64,000 nucleotides of DNA from Hexactinellida sp. DTS-2022 (Eukaryota > Porifera > Hexactinellida). The notes under the pieces are model-generated. The model saw only the letters and a list, made by a program, of their open reading frames with translations, ran no database searches and was not told the origin of the DNA. The DNA lies in NCBI GenBank assembly GCA_028753945.1, contig JAPNXP010000016.1, forward strand, positions 1,830,001 to 1,894,000, written 5' to 3'. Made by a program: the position numbers and the translations under genes. Below are positions 11,307 to 25,600 of the stretch, one piece after another. Within the stretch, counting starts at the first letter, position 1, and each line of letters begins with the position of its first letter.

Positions 11307-14300
11307 CTAGGTTTTTAAGGAACCAAACTTCCAACGATCATAATAAGCTGCAGCGAGTGGCTGTTTCCCGTGAGCTACAATAATCATTGGAAGGAGGACT
11401 TTCTTGATCGCATATTTCAAAGTAGCCAGTGGAAGAGAATGTCCAGTGTATTCTGGTATAGTTAGGATATCCTCTGAATGGATTAGCTCTATGAAAAGAC
11501 GATCATGAACAAAACTATATTATAAACTAAATATTAGAGTTGCGAGGTGAAATCAAGCTTAAGCGACCTCGCATAGAGTAACTAAATTGGCTATTTGGAG
11601 AAAAACGCAAGAAATTTAATACACTGAGGTACGATATCATATACAAGGTACGAGGTACGATATCATATACCATATTATGATATCGTAATTCTGAATTATT
11701 CAGGAGCGCGAAGCTCCTTTTGGAGTATGATTTTGTGAGTCTTAATTAGGATCGCAAATATTTGGAAACTTCTCGTCAAAAAAATGTGTTTTACAATTTG
11801 TGAATTCGATATATCGAAAGTATTGGTCGGAGTATAGTGAAACTCAACATTTACGGGGAAAATGATGACTCATACAAATATCCCTAGATAGTTTGTAAGT
11901 ATGACAAGTTAATCATAACTCCACTGTTTTCAGATAAATTCTGATGAATGAAAAGCTGCCCCCCTGAAAAATTGGTTGCCCTCCTCTGCCCCCCAGTTCG
12001 AAAAACCTGGCGCCGCGCATGGTAATCATGCGATAATGAGTAAGAATATGGACAATCTGTTGTGTTCAACATGTCCGCATCATTAATGCACATGTTCATT
12101 AAAATTTCAAATATGTATCATCTCTTAGATTTAGAGGGTGCGAATTATGTGTAATTAAGTGAAGTTTCACGCTTCCCAAAAGTGAGAATGACGTCATAAC
12201 TTGGCGAGGTGGGAGAAATTTCGAGTGGAAACCTCAACTTGTTGGCGGGGGCCAAAAGTTACCTTATATGCCAAAAGTCACATTTGGATTTCCCCGAATA
12301 AGCGCCCCGGCGCTTATTGTTTTCGTGGGCCAAAATTATTCTGAAATTTTTGTGAAAAATCCAGAATATAATATTTAGGTGGGTTCTAATGGTTTCCACC
12401 AACAGTATACCTACTGAAGTTGCCAAAATCAATGGAATTACATTACAGTGATCTACTAATGTGTTTAAATTTTTATCATACCAATGCCATTTTTATTGAC
12501 CCGGCGCTTATTCGGGGAAATACGGTATACGTGCATATGTTCACATATAAAGGTTTGTGTTTTAAACTTTTAATTAGACCTGAAACGAATATTCGAAATG
12601 TAACGAACGGACCTTTTTCTAACGAAGGAATATTCGAACATTCGTTCGTTTTAATGACTAAGCATTAAATCAAATTCAATTTGTTGATGTTACAATAGTT
12701 TAATCAGAATTACAAAGTGTACTAGACACAAGATAGTTATTACAAGTTAGTTTAGGTAGGGATATCATATATATTGACGATCTCTATCTAAACAAAAGTA
12801 ATGTTGTTATCGAAATGTAGTAAACCAAATCCGTTTCAATCTAATATTCCTACAATAAACGAATATTCATTTCGAAACGAATATTCGATATATTCGTTTC
12901 AACCCTAGTTTTTAATGAATAAATAGATCTAGAGAGTATAGTGGCCAGTACTGATCTTACTGCCTTGGTATATTCCACAGAACAGAGTTTTATTAAATAA
13001 GAACTGAAATTTTCAGGACAGATGTCTCGTGGGTTACAGATGCGCACCTGGGGTCACGATTGTTGATAATTCACATTTCCATTCCAGAAGGTAACAAAAC
13101 TTTTAACCAATTAAATTCGAGGGTTGTCCCAGTATGGATTATCGAGTAGCATTCAATTAGCATAAAGGATTTTCTATCAATAGTTAAGTGTGCATTATAG
13201 AATGTCTAACAGAGGCTGTAATTTAATGAGTATATGACTGCAACTAATCAGTATTTGTGTTCCATCAGTTATTTCAATTAGTTATTTTTACAGCATTCTC
13301 TTTGTAGGCACTTTTAATCAACCAACGACCAAAATATAGTGCCTCCAATGACATGCTGTGGGCACAGGGGTAATTTTAGATTTTAATACAGAGATAGATT
13401 GTGTAAGAGAGTAATCTGTCAAGTCACAAAGAGACCGAGACAAAAGGGCTCGTTTAATCAAGGAAATAGAAACTCTAACATGTGAGAGAGAGATATTAAT
13501 TATAAGAAAATATTTAAGGTATTGTAATACGGAATATTTAAAAGTCAGGATCTATAGTTTTAAAAAACCGTTGATGAATATAAAAAATGTATCAACCATG
13601 TTAAAAATCAAAATAGGAACGTCATTAGAAGACAAATCCATAATGAGATAGGTTACAGTGGGAGGATATTTTTACATGAAAGTAAATAAAGTAAATTCAA
13701 AGTAATAAACGAAAGGTATGAGAATATCGAAAAAATTTCAGTAATTTTGGTATAGGAAGTAGAAACAAATTAAGTAAACATGAATTGATGAAGTTACAAT
13801 CAGTGCTCGACAAAATCAAAATTCGATGACCGATGATCATACAAAAATACTAAAATTAGACGGAGTCAAATTCAAAATTAAGCTAAGATAGAAAAATTAC
13901 GGAGATTCTCTAAAATGACTTTAAATATATTCTATAGTTCTAAACTTCATAACATTGTTATTTTAAGTCAATTTTATACAATAACCATGAAGTGGCCTTG
14001 TGGTACAAGTGGCACAAATGGGAATGTGGGTGTATGATGAGTCAGGGTGTTATACTGAGATGACAATGCAAGGCCTAATATGTCAGCTTAAAAATCTAGG
14101 TACATATCTAATATTTAAAACCTCGATTGTTGAAATCGCATTTATAATTGAGATATAAACTAACTTCCAAATGTTAATATAAGTTTCGTACATTTTGGCA
14201 TCATTGATTTCTTCTTTGCACCATTAAATGCTCCCAAATAATAATTTAATTACAGTATAACAACTATAGGTGGCTATTTGGACACCAGCCGTCCCATTAA

Positions 14301-17300
14301 ATAGCCAGTTTACTGGATATCAATAGAACAGGGGATATTGCGATAAATGGGCTCTTAATGTTGAATTTGTGGCACCGCCCAAGACATATCAATTACTTTA
14401 TAATATTTAATAAATTGTGTTTCTATTTTACAACTACTATCTTAGCTTAATATCCATCGATATTTAAATTATTTGAATATACGAAATAGATAGAGCTACC
14501 AATAGAGTGAACCATAAAAAACAAGTTAATAATTCGCAACCCTCTCATGCAATATTCCTAATTAATTTATAAAATTACGTATAAAGTTCGAAAACATTGA
14601 TCTGATTGATGTCTAAAGCAAATTAAGGTTAACTTAACAAGGACATTCTTGTATACCAAAAATATTTAATTAGGTAATTATGTATAATCACTAAAAGGCG
14701 TTAAATTCAAGCATTTGTGTTGTAATCAGAAATTTTCGGGCAAAAATATGGGTAATGTTGATATAATATTATGATGCTTCAATCCAAATGTATTAAAATA
14801 CTCAAGTATCAAAAAAACTATCATTGGGGTTAGTGATCCTTATTGGAATCCTCTTTGCACATGTAACTCGTCTGAATAACAATGCAAATCACATAGACAG
14901 AATTGTGTCTAGTTAGTGAGTGAATATTTTAGACGCGTAATGTTTGTGTAGTAATTCGAAAGTTCACTAAAATTAAATAGAATGAGTAGAGACATACCGA
15001 ATACCGAGATAATACACATTGCTACTGGGTTGCTAATGACTCTACAGCTGCCAGTGTCTATGTAAGAAGTGAGTCCCAAATCCTCTTCGATTCCCTTCTG
15101 ACATGCCCAGTCCGCAAACGCAGGCATTAACAGCTTATGCACCAAGCATTTGTGCACCCATTGACTGTCTTTAACTTTAGCTATTGTCTGTAGAGACACG
15201 GCTATCTTATGAGCCACGGGACTTAACTCCTTCTTCGGACCTAAATACATTCTTATTAACTCATTTATTCGAATGCAACTACGTATAGTAAACTCCCGTT
15301 ACAGTCGAAATCGGATTATTTTGTCATCGGATTATTTTGTTTTATCGGACTATTTTGTCCTAATATTCTAGGAAAATTATGATATATATACCATTTTGCA
15401 TGGATATCCCACCGGATTTATTTGTCTTATAGGATTATTTTGTCGAATTATCCATGCAAAGAATTGGACAAAATAATCCGATTTCGACTGTATAACGAAG
15501 TCGGATATACAGAAATAACCGCTAATAATGAAGTTATTTACAGTAGACTCACAGTGCCGCAAAGTGGTGAATACGTATGTGGAAATAGATATTTTTATTC
15601 GAATTAACCCTAAGAGATAACCTTAATATATTATATGGGAATATTCACTACAAAAAGTCACATGGAGCATTTATTTTTGATATTACGTAATTTAATATTT
15701 TTTGTGCATTTCTTAATTTGGCTAATACAAATCTCCCATAGGGTACTTTCCGTAAGTGGCGGTCGTAAATAAAGTATATTTTGGCAATGTGGCTATCTAT
15801 GTTTGTTCTCAAAACCAATATTTAAAGATTATAAGCGTACGCTGTTGGTAGTCGGTTTACATTATTGAATTATGACTCTATCTTTTTTTCAAACAATTTA
15901 TCAAAGATCCCACAAAAAATAACGTTTTATTTATTTTTTGCTTTCAAAAGGTAACATTTTTTAAATTTCGGTTGAATAAAATTCTAATCCAGTCACCTTT
16001 CACCCATAACGATGATCTATGTGATATATCACTCAAAATATGTCTCTAGCGAATAGTGATTTTCAAATCCACTTTTCTATCAGGTGGAGTATGAAGAAAT
16101 CCCCTATGGAACTTTTGTATTAGGATAAAACTGCATGCCCTGTCACGAAATATTCGGTCCGGGGTAAATTTTGTCCGGCCAGACCAAATTTACCCCGGAC
16201 CGAATATTTCGTGACAGGACTTATAAATTCAATTTTGAGAATGAAATATGATAATTTCCAAATTGTAAATGAATTAAATACTTAAAACACTTTGTTTGAG
16301 ACATAAAGAAAAAAAGCCTATTTCCACATATTGCGGCACTGTGAAGCTCTTGTAAGTACAAACAGGGAAGAAGCGAAATATCGGTTAAGGAGTATAAATT
16401 CCCCCAACCTATACAAATGCATGCAAGCATCTCGGTTATTACGAATTTATGGATAAGACGAACAAATTTAGACGCCTCATGGTATCCAATTAACGAGAGT
16501 CTACTGTATATAATATTCCAAATACGGCTAAAATAGTTGACAGATAACGAACTCCGCTTATATCGAAGAAAACAAAGGGTCGCTTGGACTTCAGAATGGG
16601 AGCTAACTTTAGTAATTTAAATTTGTGTGTATAATGCTATACTTACCATTATTAACAAGTCTGACATCAGGGGACGTGATCAGGAGGTTGAGTAGCTCTT
16701 CTGTGAAACAACTCATGGTATCTTCTGGCCAGAATAAATTGGGCTACAAAAGTTAAGTTTACATGTACACTTACTTCAAAATCGCAAACCTGGGCTCCTC
16801 TCTTTGTAATTATTGTGTTGTCTCAAATGTATCAAGCTATCAAACTTGGTTAAAAATTTTAAAATTAATGAGGAGCATAGGCAGAGGCGTTTACCCAGAT
16901 ATACCGTATTACCTCGAATAATCGCCTAGGCTACTATTCGAGATGATACGGTATGTGGGGAGTCGGTATCAAACATAATTTGAGGGCTTTGTGAAACTTA
17001 TGGAGTACTGCTATAAACCCGGCACTGTTCAAATCACCGGTCTGCTAACATATACATATGTGTACATACATACAGCACAGTAAGTTACACAATTCCCTTA
17101 TACTAGTCCAGTCCTTATTCTAACTGTTCATGTTCTCTAATAGTTAAGAGATAATATACTACGAAGATTATTTAATTGTTTTGAAGAAGAAAATAACGTA
17201 CCTTAGCCCAATTGCAAATTAACTCCAGAGTAGTGAAGCACTATAATTTGAATTAAATAGAAATGTGTAGAAATTTGATTAGCACTAGTATAAGAAGGAA

Positions 17301-20300
17301 CTTATACATACAGGATAGTAGACTTGTAGCGTGTAGTCGCTGTATAGGATTGAACTGAATATCACCTGCATAGTGGATAGAAACACCTGTCTTGGCAATA
17401 CTATTGGAGTATAAATACAAGTATGAAAGGGCACAATATAGTAAGACACTAATTTAGTTAAGAGTAACTGAGTTCATATGAGCTTTTAGGTTGCAGTAAT
17501 ATTGTACAAAACAACAGACCTAAATAGTTATTTAATCATAAATTATTTTAATAGGCTTTGTATTAATTGTAAACATACATATTGTAGGACCAGTAAATAT
17601 TTCATTTCAAAAGTATGCTGAATAAAATATTTGCAAGCAGTGGCGGATTCTTTTAAAAATTCTGGGGGGGCAAAATTGAACTTATCGGAGCTACTTTTGG
17701 ATTCCATTATAGAATACTACACACTACCGTACATCATACTACACATACTAAAACTACAATTTGTCCATGCAAGTTAATATTCGTTCATCCTATTAGAATT
17801 TCTAATAAATTATATTATCTTACTTGTTTACTAATTAATTTCAGTTATTCTAATGTTGACCAATGCCCCCCCCCAAGGAATCCGCCGTTATTTGCAAGGG
17901 ATAATGATTGAAAAAGGTTTGGAATACTGATAAATAAAAAATACAGTAAATTTCGATAATGAGTTTAAAAGCTCCCTACTACAAATATTATAAAAAATAA
18001 GTACCTTTGTAGCCTTTCTCATTTTCCCGTTGGACTATTTGATCAGACTGTAGACAAGATGAGTGTAAATTAAAACAGAAATAGCTAAGAAATAAACGAA
18101 TCTTAAAATGTTCAGATTGAGATTAAAGGAATTAGCATAATTAGGCCAATCTGCCTAAAGGAATTAGGCAGATTGGTAACGGCAACATGAAACTATGGTG
18201 CAAATAAGATAAAATATGTAAAAGACAAACCAATCTCCGTAGAACTTTGGGCCAAACAACTCCCATAGACTGATATAGCAAAATATCAGCAACAGAGAAG
18301 TCCAACCTCTGGAGAGGGAGAGCCATCAAGAAGAACCCCATCTTATCTGAATTATCTGAAACACAAATAACAATAATTAGCATAGGAAAGTACATTATAA
18401 TTTAATATCTAAGGATAATTAATATATTAATTCAATAGGAAATAAAATATGAATGATAATTTAATAAACTTTTTAAATAGAGAAGGGAAGTGCACTTACA
18501 AACATTAAATGATTTTGTTCTCTGTTTGTACAAATAAAATAAAATATAATTCCTACCTTGTAAACGATAGATTGTAGTCAGGATACGGCTAAGAAGAGAA
18601 AATAATTCGTTATTATTAATATTATTATACTAATACGTATTATAATTAATGAAAGAAACGAAGAATAAATAATTAGGCGAAAAAACCCCAGAATATGTAA
18701 ATCCATGGGCAATAACATTTCATTTTATGCTAAGTCGAAATAAAAAAATTTACGCCGGCTTTTTTTTGTCCCGTCGAGTTTTTACATCAATCCTTGCCTA
18801 TAAATTGTTTTAGTCTTCGTACAGTTCCATTATAAAATATTCGGAAAATTTGGTCGATCGGTTTTCGCCTAGGCAGTATAATTAGATTGACAAAAAAACA
18901 CCGTTTCAACTGTATTAAACTTACCATGCGCTGGTTAGTCTGGAGTAAGTGTATATAGCAGTAATCTTAGGAATGTTAGGCTTAATACCGAATAGAATCG
19001 ATTCGAGACAGTGAATGAGAGTCTGGAGCAGAGGGTACTTTGTTCTCTCTCCCTAGCAAAAGGCATTCTGTTAAAAATACGGAATAATAGCATTAATAAC
19101 ATATAATTACAGTTTACAACAACTTCAACAAGTTATATGTATTTTCCCCTGACGAATTTGCTTCGCTTATAACGAAATAACCGTAGGTTCCCTTTGAATA
19201 TATTAGAATGGTGTTCACTGTATTTAAATAAGCATTCATATGCACCACAGCTTACCAGATGCGGAGCCTTGTTGCACTCCAGAATGAGGAATATGAGCTG
19301 TGCCTCGAAGGGCGCTAGGATCGGCGGGTAGCTGGGAGAGACGGGGGAGATGACCTCTCTCTCGTAGCTCGAGTGTCTCGTCCAGTAGGTCAGGTCAATC
19401 CAGCAGTCCTCCATACACTTCATCTATAGGAAGCCAATCTGTATAACAGTGCTTTTAGCACAAAAGTAGACGTAGTATATGTTAATCTAACAGCTGGTGC
19501 ATTTCCAATTAATTTGAATCCTGCTTACAACAAAAGTAGTTTAATTATATTAATAATAATCCTAATAATGTTTTTATTCTGCTCTATAAACAAAGAATCA
19601 CCAATGATAGGTACGTTATGTAACGAAAACTCCCGAAATTAGACCCCACCCTCCTATGTTTTAACCATTTTGTAATACAAAGTATGTTCTGTCACACGTT
19701 AAATGGAACCGTAGTAGCAATATCTGAGTACAAATATCATGCGTACCATGAGAGGCTCCTCTTCCGGTATGCCAATCTGCGTGAGTTTGTCAGGAGGCGT
19801 GTAGCACGTGTTCTCCTTAATAGTAAAGTAACAAACGTGCTTAATCAGCTGGGATAGTGTCTCCTCTACGGCCACGGGCAGCATCTGCAGGAACTGTGGA
19901 TGCAGAAGTAAATACAGTAAACTCCCGTTATAAGAAATCGGATATAACTAATTAACTGATTACAACAAAATATAGTTTTTTTCCCCAGAGCACAAATTGA
20001 ATTAATTATTATCTGCTCATAACGAATATCGGGATATAACGAAGGAATTTACACGTTCCAAGCACTTAGTTATAGCGAGAGTTGACTGTAGTAGATAATA
20101 TAAATAATTAGACACAACACCATGGGTTAGTCGAGATTTGTAACTCTTACAAAATTCGATTTACCTAATAGGAATTCCGAATTAACTGTGCACTATTAAC
20201 TGTCCTATCTACTTTCTAGCAATAGTAATTTTCTGCTCTGCTAATATAAATATTATCGGCATAAGGTAGATAATATTCTTTAAATATATTTAAATTTTAA

Positions 20301-22685
20301 ACAAGTTAGATTTTGTAACTCAATAAGATGTAATTATAATTACAGTATAACCTCGTTAGTACGAACACCAGGGGACAGTCTTTCGCCTTATCCGCAATTC
20401 GCATCAATCAATATCATTTGTATTGTGAAAACTTTGAAGGAGAATAAAATAGTATCGTATTAACCGGTAATTCGAATTATCTGTGTTCGTACTAACTATA
20501 CTACTAACGAGGTTTTACTGTATATCGGATAGCTAGGAGTGAATAAGCGCGGTCTGATAATATTCTAAATCATATCTTACAAAGTAGTTTAGTAAGAAAT
20601 AATAGTAATACGAATCCTAAGGAAAATGAATACACACTATTTTCTCTAATAGTCCACCTGTGGGCAATCGGCCCAAAGTGGACTATTAGAGAATATGGAC
20701 AATTACAGCAAGATATATGAATAGTTGATTTGGGCAAGTAAATAAGTGCACTATTAGAGAAGTGGACAATTAGAGAGAACAGACTGTACAGTGAGCATTA
20801 ATTAATGACTAATATTTACAACCAGATAGGAAGCTGAGCTATATTTTCACCAGCTGTTCGGTACAAACAAGGGTTCTGTTATCAAATACCTTTATGATTC
20901 CTTGAATGATAGGTAGCGAATTGTGGATGTTTTCAGGGTTTTTAAGCATCAACATAATGTCCTGTACTTTCAGTGAGCCCAGTCTCAGGCGCTCCAAGGT
21001 CTTCACTACATCTAGATAGCAACACACTAATTAGCAGGATTCTATTTGTATAGTTTGTTATATTCCAATTAATGAAGGTTATGTAAAGTCATACAAACCG
21101 TACAACTATATATGATGTGTGGCAGGAATTTAATATTTGGTTCAATCTTGTGTCATGAGATAATGCATAGGATACTCAGGAGATATTACGTGGTAATAAT
21201 GAAATGAGACATTAGGTTGAAAGGTTATATCTGTGATTACACTACGTATATCCAATTATAATTAGAATCATAATGGGAAGTAAAGGGATTTAATTAAGAG
21301 GAAGCTACTATTGAAATAAGTATGAATCCTTGGGTTAATGAAATAACAATATCTTTTGATCTGAAAAGAAAAACCGTTGTAATCAGGCCTGAAAATTGGA
21401 TACGTAGATTTATATTTTGTTGTCAGATTTTACTTATCCAAAATAATTATAAAATTTATTAGAAATTAACAGATAATGAACGTGAACTCACTATCAATCC
21501 AGTTAATTAACAAACTAGAGGTATTGAGAATGCTCTAAATGGGTAAATTTAACTGTTGAGAATATACAGTCGACTCCGCATAATAGAGTCACCTCGGGAC
21601 CAGGTTACTTTGACCCGATTAAGCCGAGAATCTATTAACTGAAAATATTTTAAGCCAAACTGTAATTCTGTCCTATAAATCCTGTGATATTTTGAACCCA
21701 TTAAGCGGACAAATCTATTAACCGGTGGCTCTAATAAGCTGAGTCGATTGTATTAAAATATATTTAAAAAATAATGACAGTAAATATCAATATCAAATTG
21801 AATATAAATTGATTGATCGAAATTTTAATTACAAAATTTATGTCTTCTCATTAGGTTAGTACGTATATCAGATCTGATAGGATACGCAAAACCTTTCCTT
21901 TAAAGGAATTATATTGGTTCCCACCAAACACAACAAGCCAATCAACAAATAATATAACTATAAAAACTGTATTTCACAGTAAACATTTGAATTCTCAAAA
22001 ATAGGACTTTTATCTATATCAACTTTCAAACTGTCCATAGGGATCTCTACATGCAAATAATTCCTAGAATAAATTAGTTGAGTATCGAATGATATGACAG
22101 AGATAGAGCGAGTATTTAATCGGCAAAGAAACAAAACTAGTTTATACTACGTAGTAGTCGGCACAGAAAAAAGCTCAGTCTCGTGATAATGTAGACAAAT
22201 AAAAGTTGCATTTCTAAGGAAATACTATTTACTATTTCTATGGAAAACCATTGAAACTCAGAAACATAGAAAATACAATTCAAAACAGCTGGTAAGAAGA
22301 AAATATAGAATATTCAAGGCATCTTCAATCAACAAAATACCAAACAAATTACTGACTATACAATTTTATATCAAATGTTCCAATGAAACATGAAAAACGA
22401 GAAATACACACATGCATTTCAGACAATACACAATTATATCAGCAGCCTGTAAAATAGGGAATTAACATTTCAGCTAGAAATAGAGAATTGTAGAATTAGA
22501 GAATCTGCCAACAATAAACCTATTTACGTAATTAAACAGAAGTTTCCAAAAGACATGGATTAAATCGAATTTGCATTCATTAAACGTACAGTACCAAGTA
22601 TGAGACCTAACTGCACTAATTTTCATCACATTAGGGGTTTCTATAATAACAATGGAATTTTCGCAGAAGTTAAGTAACACGTCGT
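11307..22685 (-). CDS. ICE1: ICE1-like gene, C-terminal helical exons 13-26
   Basis: Fourteen mostly short exons (32-243 bases) encode a folded, tryptophan- and leucine-rich region. Near its end the pattern SQWVHKCLVHKLLMPAFADW resembles the W-x(n)-L-x-P-x(4)-W block I remember from the vertebrate ICE1 C-terminus. The last exon follows the acceptor GTCTTTTCATAG at 11489 and ends QPLAAAYYDRW... with TAG at 11307-11309. Its two leading bases complete a codon with the single base left by exon 25. The 3.5-kb gap between exons 25 and 26 and most other introns carry MITEs. Confidence 0.68.
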
Positions 22686-25600
22686 CTGCATTAATACAGG
22701 CTACAAGTGAATATTAGCAGTATCATAGTAAGTGTCAAAAAGTATTCTGAAAATAGTGAAACAGCAAACAGCGCAGATCACTACCAACTCTCTAAGCCAG
22801 CACTTCGTAGCTGCTCGCTTGCTTCTTCCGCTTCCAAATCCTACCTGCGATGTACGCCACCAGAATAACACCGACAGACACCGCCAGCCCGCTGGCCACG
22901 CCCACCGCTATCAGATTAACCACCTCCTCCTCCTCCTCCTCCGTGTTGCACACGTGAGTCGGAGAGAAATACGATGACGTCATGTTGAACCCCTGCAGTG
23001 TGTACTCCCCCATTGAGAACTGCACTATGGCGCTGTGCACCGTGGCATTGGAGAGAGTCAGTTCCAGCTCTTCGGGGCAGTAGTACGAGTATTTAACGTC
23101 TGTGTAGCTCTGGGGGCTGCTGTAGTAGGATACCGTACTGAAGTTGAGAATGGGGTCTATGAACATTGGATCTCTGCTGGCGTTGAAATAGCTCAGTTTA
23201 ACGTCGGAGAGCCACCAGCTGCCCTTGTAGCTGGTCTTCCCGCCTGTAACGGAGTCTCGGTCGTTGCGTTTGAACCCAAACGAAATCTCGTACGAGTAGG
23301 CCGCGTTAAGAGGCCACTTCATCGCGATGCGAGAGGAAGATATCCCGTTAGAATTCGCCTTAGCGCACTGGCCACTGACGGCCACGGATGTGTTCTGCGG
23401 GACCGAAGTCAGGAACTCCCTGCCCATCCCGTTGGTGTCGTCGTACTGTACGTTGAGGAGAATCCGCTCGCTGTGCCTGAGACAGAGCTTTACGCAGGGC
23501 CGCGAGAGGGAGGGGTGTGCGTAGCAGGTGCTGATCTGGGTAGGCTCCGGGGCCTGCGTGGTGGCGGGCGCAGGCGTGGTGGTGTTGGGGGCGGCGGTAG
23601 AAGTGGGGGTGGCAGCTGTGGAGGAATGGGAAGGGATGGAGGAGGAGACGGGAGTGACAGTAGTGGAGAGAGTGGTGGATACGGTTTCTTGCAATGAATT
23701 GAGTGCAATAGTAGAACTGAATACAGGGAGACTGCTGGTGGAGATAGCAATAGGGCAGAATGCAATCTGCAGTAATAGCAGAGCATAAATAAAATAAGAT
23801 TTCTGATGCATTGGTAACAATCACAGACTGAAAAGACAAGAAATTTTTTGCTTTTATTACTCAGAAGCTGAATTAACGAATGCCTACTCTGATAGAAATT
23901 GAATGCGAACTTTTGCTATAACAGAAGCCTGGCTATAAGCCATTCAAAGGAAAGATCGCAGATTCGCAAAAGCACAAACAGAGTTCTGGACAATACTCGT
24001 ATAAATACGTACAGATATTATATTTAGTATTCAGTACAAAAGTATATAAATACAAAAGCAACAGAATACAAATTGAATAATATGAATATTAACTTACAAG
24101 CATAGGGACTCTGTTCCTCATTGCGCTTTAAGACACCTAGCAATGAATAACGGCGTTAATAAGGATTAAGTTATTCCTGAGTGAAACTGATAATTGGAAG
24201 CTTATGAGTTTGTTAAATAAGACCTGAGTAAATTAGCAGATACACAGGTTAAGTCCGAAACTACTTTTAATTAATAATCGACTTTTGTAACAAGTTCGGG
24301 TTTCCAGTGTGTATTCGGGAAAACTGACATACATAGCAACATATCTATGTAAATATGCAAAATTTCTTAAAAACATTCACAATATTGTGAGGAAACAACG
24401 TTAATTTAATGTTGATAATAAAAAATATAGTCAGGTTTGTTAATAGCAAATTATACATTACTGCTTGCCAAATGCCAACCAGGGAATGAAAGGTTCACGA
24501 ATGGACTGAATAAACTCCTTCATCTCAAATTGACGCACGTTTAGTTCATTCACGTTCACCTCCTAATTCAACACCACCAGCGTTCGTTCAGTTAAAGTTA
24601 AATAAGTTCGTTCGTGAACCTTTCATTTCATTCCCTGTTGCCAGCAATAAAATCGGCATTAGAGGAACTGAATTAAACCTACAAGTCTTGCTATCACTGC
24701 TACTATACAAATATCCTGCATATAATATTGCTTACCTATGACTACAATCTTCTTAGTGGCGGTCTTAGGTCTCTCGGGCTTCCGCCTGGCAGTCTCCTTT
24801 CGCTCCCTCAGTTCCTGCAGCATGCAGTCTATCTCCTCGTCGCTGTCCGTGTCCTGCGTGCGGCCCTGTCCCACCACGTACCCGCGCTTGGCAGGGAAGC
24901 TCTTCCCTCTCTGCTTGCCTCTGCCGTGCCGCGGCTGGCTGGCTCGCGGCGGCTGCTTGCTGGACTGAGCCTGGAACTTAGACTTGTTGGCCTCGAACAG
25001 TTCCGAGGTGCTCTGCGAACTGAAGGTGTAGCTGGACATCAGCTCCGTGATGGTGGTGCTCTCCGCTTGGAAGCTCTTCCAGTAGCTGTCAGTGCTACCG
25101 ACATCCTAATGCACATAGTATGTGTAATACAGTGATATGCAAATCCCGAAATTAAATCCTTGTTACACTTCTTGTAATACAAAAAGGATGATTTGTCAAC
25201 GTTGTCACCCGTTGAATTCCTCAAACAATATTTTAAGAGTTTTGACTGATACTGACAACAACCACTGACAAGTGACTGCATAACCATGGCGTTTACCTGT
25301 GTAGCGGAGTCCGTGAGTCCAGTGTCCGTCTGCTCAGGAGGCTCAGTTGGAGCGCTGCAGTCCATAGGAACATCTGCGGTTAGCTCCGATGACGTAGCAC
25401 TGTCCGGCTGCTGAGGAGAGTCGCTAGGAGGAACTGACTGGGATAGGAAATTAGCGAAGGGCAACGAGCTCTCCTCGTTTGAGAAATCAGTGGTGAGATA
25501 TGACCTGTACTCGGTCCCGGAGCGGGTGGTCCTGACGTCAGCTGGCGAGGGGTCAGCTGGCGCGTCTGTGGACAGCGCAGGCTGTTCTGAGTGAAGAGGG

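Noticed and set aside
11946..11985. CTGATGA followed by GAAA, a possible second hammerhead
   Set aside because: Stem II lacks the closing G-C pair, the stems do not form, and no cleavage triplet is placed correctly.
14909..14997. Reading exon 25 of the ICE1-like gene straight through to the stop at 14909
   Set aside because: A strong donor GTATGT at 14997 and a phase-matching terminal exon at 11307-11488 with ICE1-like content fit better, though read-through as an alternative end is not excluded.
23035..23697. 220-codon plus-strand frame opposite LAMP
   Set aside because: Antisense of a GC-rich coding stretch with no domain; the minus-strand frame has a signal peptide, sequons, a membrane span and a sorting motif.
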